DNA from: an uncultured Chryseobacterium sp.
GTDB lineage: Bacteria > Bacteroidota > Bacteroidia > Flavobacteriales > Weeksellaceae
Reading direction: 5' to 3'
DNA: 57,897 nucleotides
Assembly: GCA_913777465.1 (NCBI GenBank)
Contig: CAJYRQ010000045.1
Span: 1 to 57,897, forward strand
Shown: positions 7,779 to 16,322 of the stretch, piece after piece
Numbering within the stretch: the first letter of the stretch is position 1
How the letters are laid out: each line of letters begins with the position of its first letter
The notes under the pieces: model-generated
Told to the model about the DNA's origin: nothing
The model's database searches: none
Seen by the model: only the letters and a program-made list of their open reading frames with translations
Made by a program: the position numbers and the translations under genes

Positions 7779-8873
7779 ATGAAAAGAGACCTCTATATTG
7801 ATTTTGCAAAAGGACTGGCGACCCTTTCCATTATATTTATCCATACGGCATTCTGGTCGGGGCAGTTTTACATTCTGCCGGAAATCAGGATCTTTTCCCT
7901 TGTTTTCGATGTCGCCTTATTCTATGCACTCAGCGGGATTACCTCAGGCTCAAATATCGAAAAAACGTTCTACCGGCTCCTGAAGCTGCAGATCACCTAC
8001 ATGATTTTTGTAACGCTTCTGTTCTTTCTGGATTACTTCTTTAAGGTGTTCGGACTGGCTTTCTTCTCGCCGGAATGGCTGCAGAATTTCTATTCTACTT
8101 TCGGGTCCAAATATGCAACTACCAGCATTTCTACTGTTCCACAATGGGAAAATCTCGGCAACTGGTACCTTCACCAGTATACCAATGCTGATACGTTCCC
8201 TGTGGTGATGGGAAGTTTCTGGTACTTAAAAGTTTATTATATTCTGACGGTTTTCGGAGTGCTTATTTTGAAATTTTTCCCAAAACATATTAATTGGTTT
8301 ATCGGACTCTGCGGGGCTTTGATTGTCTTATTTAATATTTTCCCGGAAATTTATCCGTCCGGACAGGTAGGTTATGTGGCTTTTTATATGACGGTTTTCC
8401 TGATCGGAAATAAAATGAAAGGAAAAAAGATCCCGCTAAAGGTCATCCCCATTCTTTATGCAGGCGTTGCAGCGGCATTGATCGGAATGTTCGCAGTTTA
8501 TGGAACTGAAGTTTTCTTTAAAATCAGCAAATATAAATTTCCACCCCAGACACCTTATATTGTATGGACCTTGTTTTCTTTGGTAACCCTTTTTGTTTTT
8601 TACAACAGATTAAAGGTCACAAAAGAGAATTTTGTGACCTATATCGGCAGAAATGCTATATTTTTTTATTTCGGGCAGGGCATGAGCTCTTCCCTGATTT
8701 ACTTTCTGGTAGTTCCTTTGAAGGAAATCATGCCCTGGTGGGCTTTAATGGTTTTAATTTATGGTATCAATATCGTTCTGGCATTCATTATTTCAGCCGG
8801 ACTGAAAAAAGTTGATGAAGCAGGTTGGAAAACCCTTGAATTCCTGAGAAGAAAAACAGCAGCTGAAAATTAA
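7779..8873 (+). CDS. Acyltransferase 3 (OafA/WecH-like) membrane protein
   Basis: 364 aa. Start chosen at MKRDLYIDFAKG (7779), because the -7 box overlaps the upstream TTG. The family O-acylates sugars of surface polysaccharides or other small acceptors from the cytoplasmic membrane. The opening DLYIDFAKGLATLSIIFIHT carries the conserved His-containing first helix, and about ten hydrophobic segments follow (for example YYILTVFGVLILKF and NVVLAFII-like helices near the C-terminus). No glycan cluster surrounds it, so the acceptor cannot be guessed. Its stop overlaps the convergent small membrane gene by 4 nt. Confidence 0.8.
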   Translation: MKRDLYIDFAKGLATLSIIFIHTAFWSGQFYILPEIRIFSLVFDVALFYALSGITSGSNIEKTFYRLLKLQITYMIFVTLLFFLDYFFKVFGLAFFSPEWLQNFYSTFGSKYATTSISTVPQWENLGNWYLHQYTNADTFPVVMGSFWYLKVYYILTVFGVLILKFFPKHINWFIGLCGALIVLFNIFPEIYPSGQVGYVAFYMTVFLIGNKMKGKKIPLKVIPILYAGVAAALIGMFAVYGTEVFFKISKYKFPPQTPYIVWTLFSLVTLFVFYNRLKVTKENFVTYIGRNAIFFYFGQGMSSSLIYFLVVPLKEIMPWWALMVLIYGINIVLAFIISAGLKKVDEAGWKTLEFLRRKTAAEN

Positions 8874-9112
8874 GCCCTGCTTCTTCCGCTTCTGGCGATT
8901 AGTGCAATAATGATAATAAGAAGAATGGCCCCGCCGATAATATACATCGGGTCCGTATACCATTCCGTAGTTGTGGTTGTTGTTTGTTCTGTAGTCACGG
9001 TTCCGCTTCCTGTGGTGGTTTCCTGGGCAAAGGCAAGAACAGAAGTCCCCATCGTGAATACCATTACCAATAAAGCATTCACTCTTGATCTGAAGTTGTT
9101 GATTGTTTTCAT
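8870..9112 (-). CDS. Small exported single-pass membrane protein
   Basis: 80 aa. An N-terminal signal peptide (VNALLVMVFTMGTSVLAFAQ) is followed by a Thr-rich stretch (about residues 31-50) and a transmembrane helix (YIIGGAILLIIIIALIA), ending in the basic tail RSGRSRA. I recognise no family; the layout suggests a small envelope protein. Convergent overlap of 4 nt with the acyltransferase. Confidence 0.65.
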   Translation of the reverse strand: MKTINNFRSRVNALLVMVFTMGTSVLAFAQETTTGSGTVTTEQTTTTTTEWYTDPMYIIGGAILLIIIIALIARSGRSRA

Positions 9113-9269
9113 AACTGATATTTTTAGTTGATTTTTTAAGTACTAACAAAAAAAATACCATCACAATGAAATATTATAATTACAAATTAATTTTTAATGT
9201 AAAATTTTAAGCTTAAATAAAACTTTAATCGTATTGCAAATTATTTTAATTTTACACAAAATTTAAAAC

Positions 9270-9851
9270 ATGTTTAAGTTGAAACTTCCTACCGATCCAA
9301 GGTGGGCAAATATTGCAGAAGGGAACATTGAAGAAATTTTGACGGACCATGCCTGGTGCGAGCAGAAAGCCGCGACCAATGCGATCGGGCTGATTACCAT
9401 GCTGCCGGAATATCCGGAAATGGTAACCGAGCTTCTGGCTATCGCGCAGGAAGAACTAGAGCATTTCGGACAGGTGCACGAGATCATTAAGAAAAGAGGC
9501 TACACTTTCGGGCGGACCCGTAAAGATGATTATGTAAACGAACTCGTGCAATTTATCCAGAAAGGCGGCAACAGGGACGATCTGATTATCGATAAAATGC
9601 TTTTTGCTGCTATGATTGAGGCAAGAAGCTGCGAAAGGTTTAAAGTGCTTACGGAAAATATTAAAGATGAAGAGCTGAAGGTGTTCTACAGGGAACTGAT
9701 GATCTCCGAAGCCAATCATTATACCACATTCATCGGTTTTGCCAGACAGCTGGGCGATGAGCAGAAAGTAAACGCAAGATGGGAAGAATGGCTGGAATAT
9801 GAAGCCAAGGTCATCCGGTCTTACGGAAAAGGCGAAACAATCCACGGATAA
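9270..9851 (+). CDS. miaE: tRNA-(ms2io6A37) hydroxylase MiaE
   Basis: 193 aa, usual length. MiaE is a ferritin-like di-iron monooxygenase that hydroxylates the isopentenyl group of 2-methylthio-N6-isopentenyl-A37 in tRNA. The opening LPTDPRWANIAEGNIEEILT and the di-iron ligands are visible in DHAWCEQKAA, EELEHFGQVH, MIEARSCERF and ISEANHYTTF. It lies 6 nt before the DUF502 gene, so the two probably share a transcript. Confidence 0.93.
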   Translation: MFKLKLPTDPRWANIAEGNIEEILTDHAWCEQKAATNAIGLITMLPEYPEMVTELLAIAQEELEHFGQVHEIIKKRGYTFGRTRKDDYVNELVQFIQKGGNRDDLIIDKMLFAAMIEARSCERFKVLTENIKDEELKVFYRELMISEANHYTTFIGFARQLGDEQKVNARWEEWLEYEAKVIRSYGKGETIHG

Positions 9852-9857
9852 AACAGA

Positions 9858-10475
9858 GTGAAAAAGCTGACGTTTGAAAATATTACCAATTTATTCCTGA
9901 AAAACTTCTTTCAGGGACTAGTAATCATTGGGCCCATCGGGCTTACGATTTTCGTGATCTGGTATGTGGTAACGTCGATTGATAACATCATTCCTTCGGT
10001 AGCGAAGGAAATCCCGGGCCTGGTTTTTATTTCCACGATTTTAATTACTGCACTGCTGGGCTTTCTGGGGAATAAGTTTGTGGTAGGGAAATTCTTTTTT
10101 GATTCTATGGACCGGCTGCTGGAAAAAACTCCAGGTGTAAAACATATTTATACGCCGACTAAAGATGTCATGTCTTCCTTTGTAGGCGACAAGAAAAAAT
10201 TTAATGATCCGGTCTGGGTGAAGACCAACGAAAATCCTGAAATCTGGAGAATCGGCTTTTTAACCCAGAAAGAGATGGCCGATGTAGAGAAGCACAATTA
10301 CGTAGCCGTTTATCTTCCGCATTCGTATGCGATTTCGGGTTGGGTTATTGTTACTGAAGAAAAAAACATCAAACCGGTAGTCGGTATGACAGCTGCTTCT
10401 GCCATGAAATTTGCGGTGAGCGGCGGTGTGGCAGGCTTCCACTCCGACGACAACATTTTTAAAGCACCGGAATAG
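9858..10475 (+). CDS. DUF502 family membrane protein
   Basis: 205 aa from a GTG start at 9858 (MKKLTFENITNLFLKNFFQG). Two transmembrane helices, at about 20-45 (GLVIIGPIGLTIFVIWYVV) and 55-75 (LVFISTILITALLGFLG), precede a soluble domain with the family segments LLEKTPGVKHIYTPTKDVMS and VAVYLPHSYAISGW. The function of DUF502 is not established. Only 6 nt separate it from miaE upstream. Confidence 0.85.
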   Translation: MKKLTFENITNLFLKNFFQGLVIIGPIGLTIFVIWYVVTSIDNIIPSVAKEIPGLVFISTILITALLGFLGNKFVVGKFFFDSMDRLLEKTPGVKHIYTPTKDVMSSFVGDKKKFNDPVWVKTNENPEIWRIGFLTQKEMADVEKHNYVAVYLPHSYAISGWVIVTEEKNIKPVVGMTAASAMKFAVSGGVAGFHSDDNIFKAPE

Positions 10476-10486
10476 GTGTTTCCATG

Positions 10487-10511
10487 AGATAATATTGTCC
10501 TGATATTATCT
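10487..10511 (+). terminator. Weak AT-rich hairpin after DUF502 gene
   Basis: AGATAATAT/ATATTATCT, a perfect 9-bp stem with 7-nt loop. No T-run follows, so it may be a weak terminator or only a palindrome. A separate 12-bp palindrome, TTTTGGCCAAAA, lies at 10528-10539. Confidence 0.35.
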
Positions 10512-10652
10512 GATTTACTTTTAAACATTTTGGCCAAAAGCCACTTCCTTTTTTCATTTAAAGCATTTTGCAGGACATTGTTTTCCGCCATTAGATCATT
10601 TTTAATGAAAAAATTACATCCTACAACAAACAAAAACCAACAACCAACAAAG

Positions 10653-11738
10653 ATGGGCAAAGCTGCAATCATAGGTGCCGGTGTATCCGGACTTAGCATG
10701 GCGAATTATCTGGAAAAAAATAAGATCGACTATCACCTGTATGAAAGAAGGAATCCGAATGATCTGAAAGGACACGGATTCATTCTTCCGAAAGAAGGAA
10801 TCGAATTTCTATCTGAAATCATTGATATCGACGAGCTTTACACAAAGGGAAGTTTCCTTAAAAAGTATATTCATTACAACCGGTCAGGAGAAATCATTTC
10901 CGAGAAAGACCTGGACAACGTTTTCGTGGTTTCCAGAAGCGCACTGATTGAAATTCTTGCCAAAGGTGTTCCTGCAGATAAGATTTCCTACAATTCCACT
11001 GTGAGGCTGGATGGCTTCACCAATGGGAAAGCTGAAATCACCATAGATTACAGCGAGAGGCTGGAAGCAGAAATGGTAATTGCTTCCGACGGATCAAGAA
11101 GCCGCATCCGGAGAACGATTTTCCAGGAAGAATCCATGAAAGCAGTGCTGGAAAATGAAGTGGTCAACATCATAGAAAATGAGGCATTGGCGGGCGAAAT
11201 CGAAAGCAATTTCCTGAAGTTCCACCATGAGGACGGCGGTCTTACCTTCGGGGTTCTCAAGCTTTCTTCCTCAAAAATCCTCTGGTACTGCCAGTTCGAT
11301 ATTACCCGGTACTTCATTAATGAAGATTACACCCCGGATTGTATCAGACAGTTCATGCTTGATAATTTCGGAACCTGGAACCCGCTGATTTCCTCGATTA
11401 TCGAAGGTTCCGGCTATGAGAACGCCCATATCTGGCGGGTCTACGAACTTGAGAAGCTGAATCCCTTCCATCATCAGAATGTGGTGTTCATAGGTGATGC
11501 CGCCCATCCACTCATTCCTTTTACCAGCCAGGGCGTGACGTCTGCCCTGAAGGATTCTTTTACGCTGACGAAACTTTTAACCGAAGGAAATCCTCTTCAG
11601 GAAACCTTCCAGAAATACGAAGAAGAAAGACGGCCTGAAATCGACATCCATATCGCCAACGGAAGGGCTCTGCTGGAGCAGTTCCTTTTACCGTTGCACG
11701 AACAACCGAAAAATACATTACCCATATCCTACAAATAA
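10653..11738 (+). CDS. FAD-dependent monooxygenase (UbiH/PHBH type)
   Basis: 361 aa. Start chosen at 10653, because MGKAAIIGAGVSGLSMANYL opens directly with the Rossmann FAD-binding GxGxxG (8-13); upstream in-frame codons add a Lys/Gln-rich segment without family character. The second FAD motif, VVFIGDAAHPLIPFTSQG, lies near residue 280. Family members hydroxylate aromatic or other small substrates with NAD(P)H and O2. It is followed after 1 nt by a PLP enzyme, so the two are co-translated and probably act on the same metabolite; the substrate is not evident. Confidence 0.8.
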   Translation: MGKAAIIGAGVSGLSMANYLEKNKIDYHLYERRNPNDLKGHGFILPKEGIEFLSEIIDIDELYTKGSFLKKYIHYNRSGEIISEKDLDNVFVVSRSALIEILAKGVPADKISYNSTVRLDGFTNGKAEITIDYSERLEAEMVIASDGSRSRIRRTIFQEESMKAVLENEVVNIIENEALAGEIESNFLKFHHEDGGLTFGVLKLSSSKILWYCQFDITRYFINEDYTPDCIRQFMLDNFGTWNPLISSIIEGSGYENAHIWRVYELEKLNPFHHQNVVFIGDAAHPLIPFTSQGVTSALKDSFTLTKLLTEGNPLQETFQKYEEERRPEIDIHIANGRALLEQFLLPLHEQPKNTLPISYK

Positions 11739-11739
11739 T

Positions 11740-12897
11740 ATGTTTACAAATAAAGAGATCAATTTCGAAGCCCTGAAAAGAAAAGCCTATAACGGAAGAT
11801 GGGCCACCCTTGAAGACGGCATCATCCCCCTGACAGCCGCAGATCCCGATTTCAGAATGTCGGAAGAAATAGAAAACGGAATTATTGAATATATTAAAGA
11901 CGGCTATCTAAGCTACGGCCCTTTCTCCGGAATCCCGGAATTCAAGAAAAGTGTTGCCCAGCATTTTAATGTTGAGAAAAAAGGAAATTTTACGCCGGAT
12001 AATGTTCTGGCAGTTAACAGTGCTGCCCAGGGAATGTTCCTGATTGCGAAATACGTCCTGAATCCCGGAGATGAAGCCATTATCTTCGATCCGGTAGATT
12101 TCCTGTTTAAAAAAACCGTGGAAGCCGTTGGCGGAAACATCCGGTTGTGTGCCGTAGACTCAAGAACCGGCGACATCGATTTTGATATGCTGGTTTCGCT
12201 GATCTCACCGAAAACAAAAATGATCAGCATTTGTAATCCGCATAATCCTGTGGGAAGGGTATATTCCAAAGAAATCCTGAAAAAGATCTCCGAAATTGCC
12301 GCTGCCCATGACCTTTGGGTAATGAGTGACGAGATCTGGAGCGATATTGTATATGATCAAAGGGAATTCAATACGTATTCATCGGTTTCTGAGGAAGCAA
12401 GAAACAAAAGCTTCACTGTATTCGGCTTTTCGAAGTCTTTCGGTATTGCGGGCCTGAGAATCGGTGCCGTTCTGTGTAATGATCAGGACCTACTGGATGA
12501 CTTTACGGAGAAATCCCAGTTTAATTCGACCATCGAAGGAGTCTCTACTTTATCGCAGATTGCCGCAAGTGTTGCGATTGACAGGGCAAAACCGTGGTTC
12601 AACGATTTTCTTACGCATTTGCAGCACAACAGGGATCTGGCGCACAGCATGCTGAGCAATTCAGGAATTCTGACACCCAATCTTCCGGAAGCTACTTTTG
12701 TAATTTTCCCGAAAATAGAAAACGGAATGTCGAGCGACGAATTTGCCCAACATGTTTTAAAAGAAGGAAAAGTAGCCATTGTTCCGGGTTCGGAAAGATG
12801 GTTTGGAAAAGGAGCGGAAGGACATATCCGGATCTGCTTCTCCACTTCCCGGGAAATCCTGACGGAAGGGCTGAACCGACTGATCAACAGTTTTTAA
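11740..12897 (+). CDS. PLP-dependent aminotransferase, MalY/PatB cystathionine beta-lyase family
   Basis: 385 aa, fold-type I PLP enzyme. The PLP lysine is Lys232 in FGFSKSFGIAGLRIG. Other cofactor contacts are NPHNPVGRVYS (166-176) and SDEIWSDIVYD (196-206). The N-terminal MPLTAADPDF-like segment (IIPLTAADPDFRMSEEIENG) is typical of MalY/PatB proteins. The family has both C-S lyases and aminotransferases, and which it is cannot be told from sequence. It starts 1 nt after the FAD monooxygenase stop, and the two form an operon ending at the terminator 12917-12951. Confidence 0.8.
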   Translation: MFTNKEINFEALKRKAYNGRWATLEDGIIPLTAADPDFRMSEEIENGIIEYIKDGYLSYGPFSGIPEFKKSVAQHFNVEKKGNFTPDNVLAVNSAAQGMFLIAKYVLNPGDEAIIFDPVDFLFKKTVEAVGGNIRLCAVDSRTGDIDFDMLVSLISPKTKMISICNPHNPVGRVYSKEILKKISEIAAAHDLWVMSDEIWSDIVYDQREFNTYSSVSEEARNKSFTVFGFSKSFGIAGLRIGAVLCNDQDLLDDFTEKSQFNSTIEGVSTLSQIAASVAIDRAKPWFNDFLTHLQHNRDLAHSMLSNSGILTPNLPEATFVIFPKIENGMSSDEFAQHVLKEGKVAIVPGSERWFGKGAEGHIRICFSTSREILTEGLNRLINSF

Positions 12898-12916
12898 TAA
12901 AATTATAAGATAAATG

Positions 12917-12951
12917 AGTCCGGGCACAATCTACATTCTGTCCGGACTTTA
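12917..12951 (+). terminator. Terminator after FAD/PLP gene pair
   Basis: AGTCCGG/CCGGACT, a 7-bp stem around an 18-nt loop, followed by TT and a T-rich stretch. Confidence 0.6.
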
Positions 12952-13040
12952 TTATTTACTTACTGCATTATTCTCCTTAATAGTAAGCAAAGAATTTCAT
13001 CTGATATCTAAGACCGTTAGTTCTGTCATTAACCGAAGAA

Positions 13041-13075
13041 ACTTCCAGCTCCCAGCTTCCATTTTCCAGCCTTAC
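13041..13075 (-). repeat. Copy of GCTGGAAG-type interspersed repeat
   Basis: On the minus strand it reads GGCTGGAAAATGGAAGCTGG followed by GAGCTGGAAGT, a string of GCTGG/GGAAG units. A similar string ends the window (57874-57897). It abuts the stop codon of the dehydrogenase gene. Confidence 0.45.
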
Positions 13076-14296
13076 TTATTTTTTTGAAATTTTATACAGC
13101 TTTCCACTGTCGGTAACGGCATATAAATTTCCGTCATTACCGTTCAGGACGTCCCGGAATCTTTCATTTTCATCCTCTAAAAGACGTTCTTCGCCGATTA
13201 CTTTATTATCTTTCATCACAATCCGGTTGATGTGTTCTCCGCTCAGACAGCCGATCATCAGGTTGCCTTTCCATTCCGCTATATTTCCGGTATAGAAAGT
13301 AACGCCGCTCGGCGAGATCACCGGATCCCAGTAATAGACCGGCTGCTCCGTCCCGGGCTTCTGCGTGGTTCCGTTGTTTATTTTCTGTCCGGAGTATTCA
13401 ATGCCATAGGTCACATCGCCCCAGCCGTAGTTTTTTCCCGGTTTGATCAGGTTGATCTCATCACCGCCTCTTGGTCCCATTTCCACATCCCAGAGCATTC
13501 CGTTCGGATCGATGGCCATTCCCTGCGGATTACGGATGCCGTATGCATAAATTTCAGGTTTGAATCCTGCTTTTCCGATAAACGGATTTCCCGGTGCCGG
13601 TTTCCCGTCTTTGCTTATCTTTAAAATCTTCCCTAAATAGTTATCGGTCCTCTGAGCATAGACCCGGGTCTGTTTATCGGATCTTTCGCCGGTACTTACA
13701 AAAAGATTTCCATCTTTATCGAAAGCCAGCCGGCTGCCGTAATGCTTGTCGCCGTCATAGGTTGGAGTTGCCCGGAAAATAACCTTTACTCCTGAGATAT
13801 TTTTCAGATCAGCAGAGAGCATCCCCTTTCCTACCGCCGTGTGATTTCCTTGTTCATAAGGCTCAGAAAAACTGAAATAGATCATCCGGTTGTTGCTGAA
13901 ATCCGGATCCAGGGCTACATCCAGCATGCCACCCTGCCCTTTGGTATCCACTTTCGGGAAGCCGTCAATTCTGGAAATCTGTTTTCCATCGGCCGAAACA
14001 ACATTGATATATCCTCTTTTATCGGTAATTAAAAACCGTCCGTCCGGCAGGTTGATGATTCCCCAGGGTTTTCCGAGATCTTTACTGAGAACCTCCACAT
14101 TGTAAGGCGTTGAAGTTTTTACCGCTTTTATACGGGTCTGTCCGGCAAAGGTGGGCCTATATTCCGGAGAGTTCGGCTCCTTGGTTTCTACACTGCCGTC
14201 TTTTCCCAGCTTTTGTGCGTTTAATGTATTGTCTTTACATGAAGATACAATCAGAAATAAACTGAAGGCAGAAATGTAAAATTTATTGAAATTCAT
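13076..14296 (-). CDS. PQQ-dependent glucose/sorbosone dehydrogenase-type lipoprotein
   Basis: 406 aa. Lipobox LIVSSC gives a lipid-anchored Cys at about residue 20. The six-bladed propeller of the GSDH (YliI/GdhB) family is recognisable by LGKPWGIINLPDGRFLITDK, YGSRLAFDKDGNLFVSTGER, YGIRNPQGMAIDPNG and MGPRGGDEINLIKPGKNYGW. Members oxidise aldose sugars with PQQ in the periplasm. No PQQ biosynthesis gene is in the window, so the cofactor may be taken up or the protein may have another role. It is a single gene, divergent from the BlaI/M56 operon. Confidence 0.85.
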   Translation of the reverse strand: MNFNKFYISAFSLFLIVSSCKDNTLNAQKLGKDGSVETKEPNSPEYRPTFAGQTRIKAVKTSTPYNVEVLSKDLGKPWGIINLPDGRFLITDKRGYINVVSADGKQISRIDGFPKVDTKGQGGMLDVALDPDFSNNRMIYFSFSEPYEQGNHTAVGKGMLSADLKNISGVKVIFRATPTYDGDKHYGSRLAFDKDGNLFVSTGERSDKQTRVYAQRTDNYLGKILKISKDGKPAPGNPFIGKAGFKPEIYAYGIRNPQGMAIDPNGMLWDVEMGPRGGDEINLIKPGKNYGWGDVTYGIEYSGQKINNGTTQKPGTEQPVYYWDPVISPSGVTFYTGNIAEWKGNLMIGCLSGEHINRIVMKDNKVIGEERLLEDENERFRDVLNGNDGNLYAVTDSGKLYKISKK

Positions 14297-14349
14297 ATCA
14301 TTAGATTTGGTGGTTCCCGGAATGGATGGAAAAATAATGCCATAAAAAT

Positions 14350-14382
14350 TTGGCAGTTCATAATTTTATTCTACATTTGTAG
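14350..14382 (+). promoter_or_regulatory. BlaI/M56 promoter with overlapping BlaI-type operator
   Basis: TTG (14350-14352), 19 nt, then TACATTTG (14372-14379) fits the -33/-7 consensus. The -7 box lies inside CTACATTTGTAG (14371-14382), i.e. TACA-N2-TGTA, the core half-sites of BlaI/MecI operators. A repressor there would block the promoter, giving autoregulation. Confidence 0.7.
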
Positions 14383-14405
14383 AACAAATTATCAATCCGT
14401 AGAAT

Positions 14406-14780
14406 ATGAAAGAAATAAAACTTACCGATTCCGAAAAAGACCTTATGGATATTCTTTGGGAAAAAGAAAAAGCATTCATGAAAGATATTCTGGAATCTTA
14501 TCCCGAGCCGAAACCGGCAACGACTACCATTGCCACGCTGCTGAAAAGAATGCAGAACAAAGATTTTGTCGGCTATACATTGTATGGAAATTCCCGTGAA
14601 TACTTTCCGAAAATAGCGAAAGGGGAATATTTCAAAGAGGAAATGTCTTCCATGATTGACCGTTTTTTCAACAGTTCCGTCACTCAGTTTGCTTCGTTTT
14701 TTACCTCAAATGCAAAGCTATCCCAGAAACAGCTGAAAGAACTTCGTGAAATTATCGACCGTCAAATTGATGAAAAATGA
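14406..14780 (+). CDS. BlaI/MecI/CopY family transcriptional repressor
   Basis: 124 aa, usual length. The winged helix is at about residues 5-75 (LTDSEKDLMDILWEKEKAFM, TTTIATLLKRMQNKDFV) and a C-terminal dimerisation segment follows. In the family, the repressor is cleaved after its M56 partner senses a signal. It overlaps the M56 gene by 4 nt (ATGA) and has a matching operator at 14371-14382. No beta-lactamase or PBP2a gene is nearby, so its regulon is not obviously resistance. Confidence 0.92.
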   Translation: MKEIKLTDSEKDLMDILWEKEKAFMKDILESYPEPKPATTTIATLLKRMQNKDFVGYTLYGNSREYFPKIAKGEYFKEEMSSMIDRFFNSSVTQFASFFTSNAKLSQKQLKELREIIDRQIDEK

Positions 14781-16177
14781 TAATCCTTCTTAAAATTATA
14801 CTGTGTTCTACCCTGCTGATTGTGTTTTACTACATTTTTCTGCAAAAAGAAAAAATGTACCGGTTCAACAGGATCTACCTATTATTTTCGCTGCTGTTTT
14901 CTTATACGGTTCCTTTTATTTCAGTCAGTACGGAATCACCGAAACCGGCAAACCGACTACAGGCTGCCTTTGAGACCACCCAGCAGATTATCGATCTTAC
15001 GCCCGTAGAGAAGGATTTTAGCCTTGTTAATTTGACCTGGATCATCTATGGAATCATAACCTTTATATTTTTAAGCAGGATGATTATTTCATTTATGAAA
15101 ATCAAGAAGTTGAAGGGCCAAAAGATCATTTATCAAAATCAGGAAGTTATGGTAACTGAGAAAAATATTCCGCCTTTCAGTTTTTGGGATACGATCTATT
15201 TGGGGAAAAGCTATTTTACCGATCAGCAGATAGACGACAGGATTTTTCTGCACGAAAAAAGCCACCTGAAACAAAAACACAGCATTGATCTTATGATGGT
15301 TGAAATCGTGAAAGCATTCACCTGGTTCAATCCGGCAGTGTATTTTTATAAAAAAGCCATTCTGATGAATCATGAATTCCTGGCCGATGAATCCGTTTTA
15401 AAGAATTATTTTAACGTAAAAGACTATCAGAATTTAATATTGGATGAAATTATTTCCAGCCAAAACTATAACCTTACGCATACATTTAATTTTAACAACA
15501 TCAAAAAACGATTTATTATGATGAACACCAAGAAGTCCAAATGGACCCAAGTGAAAAAAGCCGTCAGTATTCCTGCTTTACTGATTGCTTTCGGATTATT
15601 TGCTGAAAAAACCTATGCCCGCCCGATTGAAAAAATCATTCAGGAAACACAGGAAAAAATTTCAGGCAATGATTTCAATCCGGCAGTACGAACTCAGGAA
15701 AACAACAGTCCGGAAGCCACAAAGCATGATAGGCCCGCAGCACCTAAAATTTCTGATGAGCTAACAGAAAACACCACTGAAGAAAAAAAGATCCGGGATA
15801 CCATCCGGCCACAGGAAGGTAAAAGCACAAATTTGAATCAGGAAACGGTTTCCAATTCAACAAATGATCCAACACAGCTTCCGGAATTTCCGGGCGGGAT
15901 GAATGAACTGAGAAACAAAGTTGCAAAATTATTCGACCCCTCCAAACTGGAAGCTGAAAAACCAAAAAGCTTATCAAGAGCCGATATTCTGTATACCGTA
16001 AACGAAGCCGGAAATGTGGTAAATATAAAAGTTGCAGGAAATAATGAGTCTTTTAATAATGAAGCATTGACTGCATTTAAAAAAGCCAATGAAAATGTCA
16101 TCTGGAAGCCAGCGGAAAAAGACGGAAGACCGGTGAGTTTCGCCATGCGGCTGCCTTTAACCATGTCATTTGAATAA
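14777..16177 (+). CDS. M56 (BlaR1/MecR1-type) membrane metallopeptidase with TonB C-terminal domain
   Basis: 466 aa. N-terminal transmembrane helices are at about 3-22, 33-50 and 85-105. The zinc site is HEKSH (159-163), with NHEFLADESVL (199-208) supplying the third ligand. A further hydrophobic segment lies near 265-285, followed by a low-complexity periplasmic linker and a TonB C-terminal-like domain (about 385-466, YTVNEAGNVVNIKVAGNNES). In place of the penicillin-binding sensor of BlaR1 it has a TonB-like domain, an arrangement common in Bacteroidota. It overlaps the repressor gene and should cleave it on receiving an envelope signal. Confidence 0.88.
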   Translation: MIILLKIILCSTLLIVFYYIFLQKEKMYRFNRIYLLFSLLFSYTVPFISVSTESPKPANRLQAAFETTQQIIDLTPVEKDFSLVNLTWIIYGIITFIFLSRMIISFMKIKKLKGQKIIYQNQEVMVTEKNIPPFSFWDTIYLGKSYFTDQQIDDRIFLHEKSHLKQKHSIDLMMVEIVKAFTWFNPAVYFYKKAILMNHEFLADESVLKNYFNVKDYQNLILDEIISSQNYNLTHTFNFNNIKKRFIMMNTKKSKWTQVKKAVSIPALLIAFGLFAEKTYARPIEKIIQETQEKISGNDFNPAVRTQENNSPEATKHDRPAAPKISDELTENTTEEKKIRDTIRPQEGKSTNLNQETVSNSTNDPTQLPEFPGGMNELRNKVAKLFDPSKLEAEKPKSLSRADILYTVNEAGNVVNIKVAGNNESFNNEALTAFKKANENVIWKPAEKDGRPVSFAMRLPLTMSFE

Positions 16178-16185
16178 ACAGACAG

Positions 16186-16210
16186 GCATCCCAAAATGGG
16201 ATGCTTTTTA
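16186..16210 (+). terminator. Terminator after M56 gene
   Basis: GCATCCC/GGGATGC with AAAAT loop, followed by T5. Confidence 0.85.
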
Positions 16211-16268
16211 TTTGACTGATGATAAATAAAATGAATCATCAAAATACAAATTAAGATCCATCGTATGG

Positions 16269-16299
16269 TTGAATGCCAAATAATTCTTTCGTATTTTTG
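16269..16299 (+). promoter_or_regulatory. uvrB promoter
   Basis: TTG (16269-16271), 20 nt, TATTTTTG (16292-16299), which is 23 nt before the ATG. No obvious SOS box is seen. Confidence 0.6.
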
Positions 16300-16322
16300 T
16301 TAGGATAACATCACCAATTTTT

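Noticed and set aside
10487-10511. Strong terminator after the DUF502 gene
   Set aside because: The hairpin is A/T-only apart from a few pairs and lacks a T-run; kept only as a weak candidate.
14406-16177. Beta-lactam resistance operon
   Set aside because: BlaI and M56 family members are present, but no beta-lactamase or penicillin-binding protein gene is adjacent, and the sensor domain is TonB-like.
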